Shown: piece by piece, positions 24,201 to 32,867 of the stretch | Layout of the letters: each line of letters starts with the position of its first letter | Position numbering within the stretch: position 1 is the first letter of the stretch | DNA from: Dryomyza anilis | Lineage: Eukaryota > Arthropoda > Insecta > Diptera > Dryomyzidae | DNA length: 64,000 nucleotides | Direction of reading: 5' to 3' | NCBI GenBank assembly: GCA_951804985.1 | Contig: OX638134.1 | Span: 9,507,017-9,571,016, forward strand | Position numbers and translations under genes: made by a program | The notes under the pieces: model-generated | Databases searched by the model: none | What the model saw: the letters and a program-made list of their open reading frames with translations, nothing else | What the model was told of the DNA's origin: nothing

Positions 24201-25973
24201 TTTGTATTTTTATTTTTGTAAATTTCAACTTTATGTAACTTTTAAAGAGGGAAGTAATCATGGGGTCCGAAGATGTGATATGCCATTAGAAAGGTATTTT
24301 AATTTTCTAAAACAAGAATTAAATATTTATCTTCATTTATCAACAGATTATACTTTATAGCAAATTTTCTTGACTAGATTATGTCAGTAATATGCATCTC
24401 TTAAACACCCTGTATCTTAAACTGGGTGCAAAATAAGACATAATTTTATTTTACATTTTCTTTTTTCTTTGAGTCATGAGCCAAATACCCTGTATATGTA
24501 TTTCTTATTTTCATTGGACTTGCAAACAGAATTTGGTTAATAATATAAATTATGCGAAATTTAATTGATGAGAAATTTTGTATCTGTCATATTTTCAGAT
24601 TGACATCTCCTGCCGCAATACCAAACAAACCGTCAACTTCATATTGACGCGCACGAATTTCGTCACACTGAAGTATGTGACCGATGGCTGGGGCACCGAT
24701 GCGAATGGTTTCAAGCTGGTTATAACGTCGGTGAAAGATCCAAGTGAGTTGAGGAAAATATATTTTACAAAAATGATAATGCATCATTAATATAAAAATG
24801 TATTTTATATATTTTTTATAATAAAAAAATAATATTTTTATATTAATTAAATTACACAGAACACACCTGCAAAGATTTTACGTGTGGCACACGCGAATTC
24901 TGTATTCATCCGGATCTGCTTTGTGATGGCATCAACCATTGTGGTGATAATTCCGATGAATCGGTACATAATCTGTGCCAAAGTAAGTGGTTTTCGATTG
25001 TGCTGAAATTGTACAAAATAATAATAATGATTTTATCACTGTCTAGGTCAAAGCACGAGCACGATAATGGGCATGGAACTGACATGGTTCGTGCTGATTG
25101 TGGTCAGTAGTCTGCTGATTATAAGCGCGTGTTTTGTCGGCTGGGCGATATGCATTTGTAGGCGCAACACGGGCAGCGGTGCTGCGGGCATTGGAGGCAA
25201 CATTAATCCGAATACAGCACTACAAAGTGAGTGATAAAAAAATATATTTAAAAATAAATGTTTTAAAAGTATAAACCAGAATGCGACATGTTCGATGCAA
25301 CATGTTTGATGCAACATGTTTTATGTAACATGTTCGATGTTTTATGTAACATGTTCGATGCAACATGTTTGATGCAACGTGTTTGATAAAACAATTTGGA
25401 TGCAGCTTGTTATATGACACATGTTTATAGCAACGTTTTTATATTAATCTTGTTTAAAGCAACATGTTTGATAAAACAATTTCGATGCTATTTGTTATAT
25501 GACATGTTTGATGCAACATGTTTGATGCAACATGTTTGATGCAACATGTTTGATGCAACATGTTTGATGCAACATGTTTGACGCAACATGTTGGATGCAA
25601 CATGTTCGACGCATATCTATTTTATTAAATGTGTTTTTTATAATTATTTTCCAGTGCACCATACCGCCGAGACCAACGGCTCCTCGAAGCTTTTACATCA
25701 GTACCATGGCACGCTGACGCGCGATCACTGCACCGCACTGCCGCCATCGGGAAACTGGCATCACCCTGCGGGACCATCAGGGTACCACCGCATCATGCAA
25801 CACAACTTATTGAAGATGGCCACCAAAGTCCGTCCCATTTGGTGCTTGGCAAATTTCGTCAATTAGGTCAGGATCTTTCGCACAACACAACAACCACAAC
25901 ATCCACAGCTGTGGGTGCAACAACAGGCAATACACAACAGGCCTCCGCACAAAAAGATGAATGGTTTGTTTAA
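5998..25973 (+). CDS. CUB-LDLa single-pass membrane protein gene, 3' part (five exons in window)
   Basis: Five exons join in consistent phase: 5998-6221, 24599-24743, 24860-24982, 25047-25226 and 25655 onward. Every junction has GT..AG. In order the protein has most of a CUB domain (with the motifs YDGAHAV and VTDGWGTDANGFKL), an LDL-receptor class A domain with six cysteines and the calcium-site motif CDGINHCGDNSDE, a short Ser/Thr linker, one transmembrane helix (from WFVLIVV to AICI) followed by the stop-transfer sequence CRR, and a cytoplasmic tail. About 294 residues are visible; the signal peptide and any further extracellular domains lie upstream of the window. The architecture resembles the insect CUB/LDLa membrane proteins (Neto-like or the uncharacterised CG6024-type), so a co-receptor or adhesion role is possible but is inference. 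The final exon seems to change frame near 25.78 kb, which leaves the true C-terminus uncertain. Confidence 0.85.
6300..7840. repeat. Tandem repeat, unit about 145 bp, roughly ten degenerate copies
   Basis: The paired phrases tagtttgtcccattaaa and tttcgatactattgaattt followed by atagtattattttcaatag recur about every 145 bases, for example near 6586, 6730, 6877, 7022, 7147 and 7299. The array lies just inside the large CUB intron. Confidence 0.88.
7841..8330. promoter_or_regulatory. GC-richer intronic island, possible enhancer
   Basis: About 350 bases of normal composition (ggttgcgcctggggttgcca, gcgccgtgcgcgtgtttc, gcaactgcagctgacacatg) stand out in the intron. Open frames of 64-74 codons exist on both strands, but none has splice sites or a recognisable product. 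Conserved non-coding DNA is the simplest reading. Confidence 0.3.
8331..8775. repeat. gaatttttagtgaaaatt short-period array, copy 2
   Basis: The same 15-18-base motif as at 3392-3722, about 20 degenerate copies, now inside the large CUB intron. Reuse of one unit at two sites 5 kb apart on either side of an exon suggests duplication or transposition of the array. Confidence 0.88.
8776..9204. other. Non-repetitive intronic DNA with inverted TTGACGT-type box
   Basis: Ordinary-complexity sequence from 8820 to 9180 with no exon signal. At 9178-9198 it holds an inverted variant of the box described for 4330-5640, immediately before the minisatellite. Confidence 0.35.
9205..10470. repeat. 12-bp minisatellite, unit ggaatatgggaa
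   Basis: About 1.26 kb of 12-base units (ggaatatgggaa, with a/g and t/a variants) in tandem. Because the period is a multiple of three and the unit has no stop in most frames, open frames of 399 (plus) and 407 (minus) codons appear, translating as MGRN, KEYG, SHIP or PIFL repeats. No splice sites, composition or start context support a gene. Confidence 0.95.
10471..10800. other. Intronic DNA after the minisatellite
   Basis: Holds an inverted copy of the TTGACGTATGAG box at 10507-10533, a short CTG/TTG run at 10548-10570 and a GC-rich stretch at 10717-10745 (gcggcggtggcggcggc on part of it). No exon was found. Confidence 0.35.
10801..11400. repeat. GAT/GTT and CTG/TTG triplet tracts
   Basis: 10815-11150 is an imperfect gatgatgttgctgat triplet array; 11220-11345 is gttgctgctgttg-rich. 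The minus-strand Asn/Ile-rich frame of 130 codons is a product of the triplets. Confidence 0.85.
11401..13100. other. AT-rich intron, nothing recognised
   Basis: Apart from a variant TTGACGTATGAG box at 11543-11570, I see only AT-rich, non-tandem sequence with homopolymer runs and no exon or RNA signal. Confidence 0.5.
13110..14516. repeat. A-rich array, unit aaactaaaataaa
   Basis: About 1.4 kb of the plus strand is A with regularly spaced ct and t (aaaactaaaataaaaaactaa). The unit is 12-13 bases, best conserved from 13840 to 14340. Confidence 0.88.
14517..15112. mobile_element. Tandem cluster of hAT-like GGTTCCG terminal sequences
   Basis: Four degenerate units of about 150 bases each contain tttggaatat, ggttccgattccggttcc, attttttaataacggttcc and aaaaatcgaaacg. 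Unit junctions carry ccctgagaggg and ccctaacagggactaaaacc, which look like abutting CAGGGA-type ends. Clustered GGTTCCG subterminal repeats and CAGGGA-like ends are typical of hAT-superfamily elements. The same sequence flanks the element at 33321-34095. Confidence 0.6.
15113..16535. other. AT-rich intron with one complex island at 15481-15810
   Basis: The island (caactcaacgcgcagtccct, cagccaaaccaaaccgcag, gcgcatttttgccttccctg) has normal composition and a minus-strand frame of 85 codons without splice support. The rest is featureless AT-rich sequence. Confidence 0.4.
16539..17288. mobile_element. TA-flanked fold-back element, 750 bp
   Basis: Terminal inverted repeats TCGTCACTGTCATGCCAAAG at the left and the complement (one mismatch) at the right are flanked by TA (16537-16538, 17289-17290). 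A second, inner inverted pair (about 16785-16915 against 16990-17130, with aggtgcttaaaaacaa-like and gcatgacaag motifs) makes most of it self-complementary. No transposase is present. Confidence 0.8.
17732..17945. repeat. 152-bp direct repeat, two copies
   Basis: ccaacatcacaacctaaacc with the following tatacagcttctt and aacttttaaatta occurs at about 17740 and again at about 17892. The neighbouring phrase attttattgtattttgt is also reused at 17820 and 18070. Confidence 0.8.
17982..18197. mobile_element. TA-flanked miniature inverted-repeat element, ends CACTCAGAAAAAA
   Basis: The left end CACTCAGAAAAAA and right end TTTTTTCTGAGTG are each flanked by TA. Internal sequence is AT-rich and noncoding. 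The left part is found again near 62452-62500, so the family is dispersed. Confidence 0.75.
18198..19262. repeat. 37-bp perfect inverted repeat enclosing a 170-bp tandem repeat
   Basis: 18190-18226 (tgagtgtacttaataataac and onward) is the exact reverse complement of about 19223-19260. Between them, the phrases tactattgcaaaaaataaac and ggtcaatagagtcca recur at about 18787, 18961 and 19127, giving three tandem units of about 170 bases. Confidence 0.8.
19263..20728. other. AT-rich intron with CTG/TTG and A-rich tracts
   Basis: 19660-19810 is a tgttgttgctgttg tract; 19850-20700 is A-rich low-complexity DNA. The Lys-rich frame at 19797-20018 is an artefact. No gene was recognised. Confidence 0.5.
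20729..22139. mobile_element. Long fold-back element, copy 1 (1.4 kb)
   Basis: The left arm starts tggtgtttggtttatcgatg and the right arm ends catcgatgaaccaaatacc. Arms also share tttaagatacagggtg and cataacctagtcaagaaaat with their complements. The self-complementarity continues inward to a perfect 17-base hairpin (arms 21606-21622 and 21644-21660, aaacagtggcgagtctt). There is no coding capacity. A second copy lies at 23397-24497. Confidence 0.85.
20894..21122. mobile_element. TA-flanked 229-bp MITE (TCGTCG ends), nested in fold-back copy 1
   Basis: Inverted ends TCGTCGTTGTAGAAC... and ...GTTCTACAACGACGA run inward through gtcaccaaatacattt. TA flanks both ends. Fold-back copy 2 has no insert at this position. 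A second copy is at 53778-54033. Confidence 0.88.
22260..23040. repeat. Triplet tracts switching strand (TTG/CTG then CAG/CAA)
   Basis: 22400-22680 is rich in gttgctgctg on the plus strand; 22735-23030 is rich in cagcagcaacaa. The switch at about 22700 makes a loose inverted repeat. Cys-, Leu- and Val-rich frames of 73-125 codons read these triplets on the minus strand and have no splice or start support. Confidence 0.85.
23041..23396. other. AT-rich intron between triplet tract and fold-back copy 2
   Basis: I see no repeat, exon or RNA signal in this stretch. Confidence 0.4.
23397..24497. mobile_element. Long fold-back element, copy 2 (1.1 kb)
   Basis: Left end acagggtgtttggttcatcg, right end with ccaaataccctgta. 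Arms contain tttaagatacagggtgttta and its complement, as in copy 1. It keeps the uninterrupted site (ttagttataaattataatcc) where copy 1 carries the TCGTCG MITE, and it lacks much of copy 1's central hairpin. Confidence 0.85.
24599..24743 (+). CDS. CUB-LDLa gene, CUB exon 2
   Basis: The acceptor is attttcag and the donor A|GTGAGT; the exon is entered in phase 0 and leaves one base over. It encodes 48 residues that finish the CUB domain: a cysteine (ISCRNT), TRTNFVTLKYVTDG, then the closing strand NGFKLVITSVKDP. Reading frame and domain content both fit the preceding exon. Confidence 0.88.
24860..24982 (+). CDS. CUB-LDLa gene, LDL receptor class A exon
   Basis: The exon runs from acceptor ttacacag to donor A|GTAAGT with one base over at each junction. 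Its 40 whole codons hold all six cysteines of an LDLa module (TC, FTC, EFC, LLC, NHC, NLC) and the acidic calcium-binding stretch DGINHCGDNSDE. One domain per exon is the usual LDLa arrangement. Confidence 0.92.
25047..25226 (+). CDS. CUB-LDLa gene, transmembrane exon
   Basis: The acceptor is gtctag and the donor A|GTGAGT; 59 whole codons. It encodes a Ser/Thr-rich juxtamembrane stretch, a hydrophobic helix of about 24 residues starting at ELTWFVLIVV, the basic stop CRR, and a Gly/Ala/Asn-rich start of the cytoplasmic tail ending NPNTALQ. The topology is type I: extracellular N-terminus, cytoplasmic C-terminus. Confidence 0.9.
25262..25625. repeat. 14-bp array gatgcaacatgttt in the last intron of the CUB-LDLa gene
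   Basis: Units of gatgcaacatgttt (variants ttatgtaacatgttc, gacgcaacatgtt) fill most of intron 25227-25654. Each unit contains the palindrome AACATGTT. Confidence 0.9.
25655..25973 (+). CDS. CUB-LDLa gene, last exon (cytoplasmic tail), apparent frameshift
   Basis: The acceptor ttttccag at 25651-25654 sets a frame that opens MHHTAETNGSSK and stops at TAG 25864-25866. In that frame codons up to about 25780 have the G/C-ending bias of the other exons. After that, the frame one base back reads convincingly (QLIEDGHQSPSHLVLGK, then a Thr-rich stretch) and ends KDEWFV with TAA at 25971-25973. Both frames are open from 25659 to 25863. A one-base loss in the gene or assembly would join them; a short unrecognised intron is less likely because no candidate has a pyrimidine tract. 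The C-terminal FV is a possible but unproven PDZ ligand. Confidence 0.7.
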
Positions 25974-27780
25974 GAGTTTATCAAACAAATGAACCAATTA
26001 ATCAAACAATCAAACACAACGACAACATGTTTCTAAAGTTATTGTGTGTGTGTATGTAGCTGCAACTTGCAACATGTTGCAGGCTACATTGTTGTACCGA
26101 GCCACACAACTATTAAAAACAACAACTTTGTGGTGGAACTAGTGAAAGAAAGAAAGACCGACTGAAGCTGCATTTATTTTAAAATGGCAGTAATGATTTG
26201 CAAAGCATTTAATGAAGTGAGTAATGAATTTGTATTTTGTTTATGTAATTTATTATTATTTTTTTTAAATTTTTTTTATTTTTATAAATTTATAAGTCTT
26301 CTTATTTTGTTTTAAAATGTTAAATTATTTTTTATTATAATTTTGTTTTTTTAATTTATTTTTTTATTTTTGTTTTTTTTTAATTATTTTAATACTTTAT
26401 TCTTTATTACTATTTTTTTAAATTCATAAATTTAAAAGGATTTTTTCATTTTGTTTTAAAATGTTTAATTATTTTTTTTTATATTAATTTTGTTTTTACT
26501 TTAATTTTTTTTTATTTTTTGTTTTAAATTTTGTATTTTATTTTTTTTAATTACTTTAATACTTTTTTCTTTTTAAAATTATTTTTTATGTTATTTCAGA
26601 ATTAGACATTTTTAATTTTTTTTTTATTTTATAGATTTTAAATTAATTTTTTTATTTTTATTTTTTTTAATATTTTGTTTTATTTTTATATATTTTTAAT
26701 TATTTTAATCCTTTTTTCTTTTTTTTTTAAATTTTTTTTTTATTTTTTATTGCAGAATTAGACTTTTTTTTTAATATTTCAGATTTTCATTTTTTTTTTT
26801 GTGAATATTTTGATTTGGTGCTATGTTTTGTTTTATTTGGTGTTTTTTTTTTTGAATTGATACGTTTTTCTGCTGAATTCAATTTAAATATTTGAAATAA
26901 CAAAACCAAATCTTTTTCAAACGCCAGGACTGTAATCACTGAACAACCTTTTAGTGGGCATCGCCGCGCAGGGTGAGCATAAAAAGATTTCAAGTACCCG
27001 AAATCTTTTCTAAAGACGTTGGGCACAATCTACACAACATCGATCGGATGACCAACGTTTTTTGTGTATATAAACTATAAATAAACTATAATGTTATAAA
27101 AACTAAAAAAAAACAGAAAAATCAGATTAACTTAAAAAAAAAAAACATTTAAAAAAATAAAAATAGTTAAAATAAGTTAATGAAAACTAAAAGAAAAATC
27201 TAATTCAACTAAATTTATATAGTATTTTAAGCTATATAAAATTTATGTGAAGTATGTAGTTAATGCATCCAACAGAGCAGTCTTAGTCTTAGACAAAAAA
27301 AAACTTTTTTTACAGAAAACCTAAAAAACCAAACAAAAAATTAAAACAAATTACAAAAATTACTAGAACTATATTGAAATAAACAACAAAAAAACTGAAA
27401 GTCAAGACAGCAACAAATTAAAAATAATAAACCTATGCATTTTGATTTTGTATTTAAATTAGATTTTAATAAATTTTCAGCTAAAAATTGTAACTATATT
27501 TAATGCTAGAAAGACAGAAGAAAGAAAAATAAAATTTAATTAGTACAAGTAATGTGAACAGAAACAAGTATTGTATAAAATATATTGCAGAAATATGCAC
27601 AAAAAAAAAACAAAGAAGAACAACTTGAATTGTGCTAAATTTACAGACTTGTTTGTTAATTTTAAAACTAGAGCCACAGCAATAATGCTGACTGTCAAAC
27701 AAAATTATAATAAAAAATAGTTTAATATTAAAAATAAAACAACTGAAGGCATTTAAAAATATATATACTTGATAAATAGC
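25974..27780. other. Intergenic AT-rich DNA, 3' flank of CUB-LDLa gene
   Basis: 25974-26210 probably includes the 3' untranslated region. 26230-26830 is T-rich low complexity. A short island at about 26925-27055 (cgccaggactgtaatcactg, gtgggcatcgccgcgcaggg) has normal composition and splice-like edges (cgccag; cagg|gtgagc), so an untranslated exon is possible. The remainder is A-rich. Confidence 0.4.
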
Positions 27781-27839
27781 AGTACATACTATAAATGAGT
27801 GCGCACAGGGTGTAACAGATGTTAAAAATACATGCGATT

Positions 27840-28262
27840 TGTTGGAATTTAAATGTTGAATTACGAAATTAAAACTGATGAAATTCGTAATTTATAAAAT
27901 TCATAATTGGTAAATTTCACAATATATAAATATAACAATTTATAATTATAAATTTCATATTTTATAAATTTTATAATTTCTTAAATCCAAATTAATAAAT
28001 TTCATTATTTATAAATGTCACAATTTATGAACTTAATAATTTTTAAATTACATGGTTTATAAATATCATAATTTATAAATTTCACAATTTATGAACTTCA
28101 TAATTTACAAATTTCATAATTTAATAATTTCTTACTTTATAAATTTTATTAATTGCACAATTTATAAATTTCATATAATTTATAAGTATAGTTTTTAAAA
28201 GTTTCATAATTTAGAAATATCATAATTCAAATTTTTAAAATTCACAAATTTCCCAACAAATC
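27840..28262. repeat. Short-period array aatttataaatttcat
   Basis: Units such as tttataaatttcataat and tttataaatttcacaa repeat about 25 times. Confidence 0.88.
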
Positions 28263-29091
28263 GTTGCTGCCCAGCGACATTTATAGCTATAACTAGAAAT
28301 AGAAATAGTAATTAATAAAATAAAAATAGTTAAAGTTAAATTTTACTTTCCAAAATACTTTAAGAATCGTTTTTACCAAACTCAGTTAAGTGTTTCAATT
28401 CCATGCATTCTCTGGATAGCTGTCAGTTAAATTGACAGTCAATGCTTAACTGACGCGGATGAAAATGGTTCTTAAAAAACACACAAAATACAAAATCCAT
28501 TAAACATAGTTTAAAAACCAATATGATTCCACTTGCAACAATAGTATTGAAGGCCACAAAACATATACAACATGAAAATAAACATCAAAACTTCCAGTAA
28601 AAGTCCCTGTTCGCAACAATAAGTCAAAAAGTATAAAACTAAAAAAAAAACTTACAACTACAAAAAATAAAACTACCATTTACAACAAGAACTCTCCAAA
28701 GAAAAAGCATTTTGTTTAATCTTTTTTTTTTTATAAAATAAGCTAAATTCATTTTAACAAAAACTAAAACTACAAGTATTCCATTTAAACTAATAATGTT
28801 ATAAATAAAAACAGTGGTAACACAGATTGAAAAAAGAAAATAAAATAAAAATTAAACAAACAAGGGATGTAAATATTTGACAATACAGCAACTTTTTCTA
28901 AAAGAACATGAACATTAAAAAAAAAACAGCAAAACTTAAAACAAAAAAAACATAATGTTGTATTGAATCATTTAGTTTCCTGAAAAAGCATAAAATTTCT
29001 TTATTTATAATAATTTCTAGTAAAGAAAGATTTTAAAAACAAAGTTTTCAAATAGGTATTATTTTTAGTTATTGAAAATTTCGAATTTCCG
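28263..29091. other. Intergenic A-rich DNA, no gene seen
   Basis: A small inverted repeat tcagttaaattgaca...ttaactga is at about 28424-28453; otherwise nothing is recognised. Confidence 0.4.
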
Positions 29092-29277
29092 GCATGTTCC
29101 AATTTGCGTTCGAATTTTATAGAATTTGTTTTCAGAAACAGCCAAAATTCGATTTTTTTCAAATAAAATTAACATATTCAATCTAATTTAAACCATTTGA
29201 GTTCAGTTAAACTATTTAAATTCGAATTTTCTTGTCAATTTTTTTAAATTTGAATCGAACGTGATTTCCAAACATGC
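29092..29277. mobile_element. Small inverted-repeat element, GCATGTTCC ends, copy 1
   Basis: Starts gcatgttccaatttgcg and ends gatttccaaacatgc. The same type of ends bracket 32157-32337. Confidence 0.5.
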
Positions 29278-32156
29278 TAGATTTATCTATTTTGAATTCT
29301 TTGTAAAAAAATAATTATTTTAATTTTTATTTAATTGGTTTGTTACTTTTTTGTGAATTAAATTATACGGTTTTGGTTCAAAATATGAAAAATATTATTA
29401 AAAAAAAGAATTATAAAAAAATATAAATCGAAACCTTAACAAGATGAAAAAGCAAAAACGAAATCGAAATCTTTATTCATCTGGGTTTAATAATATTTTT
29501 CTTTAAAACAAATATTTAATCTAATAGATATTAAGGTAAAACATATAGTGTTTTCCCAATTCCGGCCAATTTTGTTAAAGCTTAAAAATACTTTTGAAGT
29601 GAAATGATTGTTTTTTTTTTGATATTGATCAATTTATATATTTTTTCCACACAAGCTTTAAATAAATAGTTCGGAATCAAGTCGGACAGAATTATGATGT
29701 TTTACTTTAGTTTCTTATATTTCAAAAACTACATACAACAAAAACACAGACACTAAAATTAAAAAAAGGGAATAAAAACGCGACATTAATGACAATACAG
29801 CATACTTTTTCTCTTTTTAAAAATTCTCTTAATAGAAATAAAAAATACAAGAACAACCAAAAAAAACGAAACAAACAACTTTTGCTAAAATAACCAACTA
29901 AATAAAAAGATAAACATTTTTAAAATAAAACATTTTACAAATTAAAAAAAATTTTGAAATTTTTTACTTCTATACAAACAAAATACATAAAAAAAACGTT
30001 ATTCTTGATGAATTTTTGCTATTCTAACAAAATGTAATATTTAATAAACAAAAAAAAGAATACTTGATTTTTTTTTTGAAAATACAAAAATATAAATTAA
30101 TTAAATTCAATACTAAAAAAAAATAACAGAAAGCTTAGCAAAAAGTAGTTAAAATTTAAATAATACAAATGTTATGCCCGCCGTTCATATAGAAGTTTTT
30201 TAAATTTAATTTACAAATAATTTTGCATATCATGCACGCGCATCATAATTCTGCAAGAAAAATCTTTAAACATTTTAAAAGCATTTTCGAAAACACCCTG
30301 TAGTTTTCATGGCTAATTTGTTTCAAATTTGCTACAGCGCTGCTACAGTGCGGTCTAAAATAAAACTGCAAAGTAATTTAAATTTTTTTAAAAACATTTA
30401 TATTAAATATAAAATAAACTCAATTAAATAGCGTCAATTTAAAAAAAATCATTCACTAACATTTACACAACATCGCTCTTCTGTTGCTTGTTCCATTCGA
30501 AATTTTAACAACGACCAACAAATTCTCTTAGGTATACAAATAAAAAGATAACTTAAAACCTATTAAATATATTGCTAAATAAAATTTAAATTTTAAAAAA
30601 GTAAATTTCTGTATACAAAAACGAAAAACGAAGAAAATAATTAGTAAAATGTGTTCGTATTATTTTAAGAAGTCTAAAAGTAGCAAATTTCTATTATTTG
30701 GATAAACGAAAAACAAAAATAGCATAAAAATATGAAATTTAACATAATATCTTATCAAAATTTAAAAAAGGCAAAAAATTAGTAAAATTTTAAGAAATAA
30801 AATGTGTTCTCTTAAAAATATATGTTCCGAAAAAAAAGTTAAGGTTAAAAAATCATATTTGGCAAACTATAAAAAAACACACAATATTCTGTATTAGACT
30901 TACATAGCAGCAAACGAAATTAACTTAACTAAATAATTGCAAAATTGATAAAATTCAACCGAAATTTACAGGAATATATATTAAAAAATATAAACAGTAT
31001 TTGCATTAATCAACTAATACAAAATATTACTAAATTCGTAGTTGAAGTGATAAATGAAATTAATGCATAGTATTCAACTGCAAAAAGACATAGCATTTTT
31101 GAACTAATTATATTGATGTAATTCTTATTTTAGAGCAGTTAAATGCAATATAGAAATATTTCCAAATCTCCTAAATATATTTGAAACAGCAAAAAAGAAT
31201 TAATTTTGTCTAAGAAATTAGTTTACAATTTGTATGTATTTAAATAGATTTTTGTGATTTTTTTTAAATTTTCTTAAATAATATTTGCAAATTTTTATTA
31301 TTTTAATTTATTTAAAATGCTGATAATTATTTGGTAATTTTTAAAATATATCAGTCATCAAATATCAATGCAAACGAAAATATTTAAATATAAAATACCA
31401 AAAAATAACAAACATTTGATGTTCATAAGCAAGCCATCTACCAAATCTTATATGCATAATTACAAAAATGAAAATCCTAATGAAAATATTCAACACTTAG
31501 CAAACAATTTATAAAACATTTAGAAAAGAATGTCTGTATAAAATGCATTGAAAACAAATAAAAAAAAAATACGTTATGCTCTACTAGAATATGATAATGT
31601 TTGATACTATCAATTAGTGTTTATATACATAACGGATATTGAAATTGCGCCAGAAAATATTTCAACATCAAAGATACAACATTGAGCAGTAATTGAAATT
31701 ACGGAAGTTAGTTAAAAATTGAATAGCGTAAAAAACAACCTGTGTAAGACGTGTTTAAGCACTGCTGTAATCAGTAATACGGTCAAGAAAAAGAAAATTC
31801 ATAAAAACCTATATTATAAAAAAAACACACAAAAATTAAGTAAATCTTTCATAATTGATAAATAATACATTCAAGTCATAAAAATGCTTAGCTTTGTGTT
31901 AAATTGCTGTTAAATGTTTAAGTACCATGAGAAAATAATAAAAAAAATCACAAAAAACAAAAAAATATTACAGCTAATTGAAATGATATATATTAAAATA
32001 TATAGTATATATATTAATAAAAAAAATTGAAAAATTATACAAATAATATTAATAATGATGATGAATAAAAATACAAACAAATGAAAAGTTGTTTTATTTC
32101 AGGGTTATGTGAGAAATGTGTAAAATAATACTTTAAAACTGTGGCTAACATTTTCG
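29278..32156. other. Intergenic AT-rich DNA, no gene seen
   Basis: About 2.9 kb of A-rich, non-tandem sequence with no open frame above 60 codons, no RNA gene and no recognised mobile element. Confidence 0.5.
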
Positions 32157-32337
32157 GCATGTTCCAGACGATTAAGCGTTCTTAAAATTCAATACAATTT
32201 TTTAATCTTTTTATTTTTCAATATAACAAACGTATTTCAATCGTATTTAATTTATTCCGATTCTGTAGGTCCTATTTAATTCACTCTGTGTTGTCAAACA
32301 TTTGAATTTTGATCGAAATTGAATTTCAGAACATGCT
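32157..32337. mobile_element. Small inverted-repeat element, GCATGTTCC ends, copy 2
   Basis: Starts gcatgttccagacgatta and ends gaatttcagaacatgc; similar size and ends to 29092-29277. Confidence 0.5.
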
Positions 32338-32539
32338 TTTATGATTATAATTTGAAATCGAAATTAAATATTGTCCATTTTTTTATATTACTTTTGTATG
32401 TTTTCATAATATAATTTTTATTAAAAGCAAAAAATTTCAAAAATATATTAAAAAAAAATATATTTTTAGTTATTTGAAATGAGTGTCACCCTGTGTTGAA
32501 ACCAACTATTGTTCCGTACTGTACTTTTGAACCGATGAA

Positions 32540-32800
32540 TTTCTAAATCTGAGTCACCCAGTTGGACCAACAAACAGCTGGACCGCAAAGCAGAATTGAT
32601 GACATTTGACGTTTATGTAAAAAAAATTGCAAAGAATAAAAAAATTCTAACCTACGAAGCAGCAGCATTTTGCATTTCGCAACAGCATTTTGTGTTTTAA
32701 TCGCATTTAGTATTTAAATAACGACAAATTACAACGGTGCAATTTAAAGAAAATAATAAATTTAAAGTATTTGAAATCGGTGCGGTGCCCAGACATTAAA
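32540..32800 (+). promoter_or_regulatory. Bmcp 5' leader and probable promoter-proximal region
   Basis: The sequence before the Bmcp ATG is more complex than the surrounding intergenic DNA (caacaaacagctggaccgc, acctacgaagcagcagc) and lacks array structure. This is consistent with a 5' untranslated leader. I cannot place a transcription start from sequence alone. Confidence 0.35.
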
Positions 32801-32867
32801 ATGGGCGACAACAAAGACTGGCGGCCGTTTGTTTACGGCGGAGTGGCATCAATTACAGCAGAATTCG
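32801..32867 (+). CDS. Bmcp: Bmcp exon 1
   Basis: The exon encodes residues 1-22 plus the first base of Gly23. Its donor is G|GTGAGT. It carries the start of transmembrane helix 1 ([13 protein letters not shown]). The upstream in-frame region has no better ATG. Confidence 0.92.

Noticed and set aside
25262..25625. Possible CRISPR-like array (regular palindromic repeats)
   Set aside because: Units are contiguous 14-mers without unique spacers, in a fly intron.
25782..25866. An 85-base intron (GT at 25782, AG at 25866) to explain the frame change
   Set aside because: The donor is weak, there is no pyrimidine tract before the AG, and removing it leads into a third frame rather than the protein-like DEWFV frame.
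26787..27026. 79-codon minus-strand frame near the end of the CUB-LDLa gene
   Set aside because: Its C-terminal half is Lys/Asn-rich low complexity and its N-terminal half overlaps a short island with plus-strand splice-like edges. No support as a protein.
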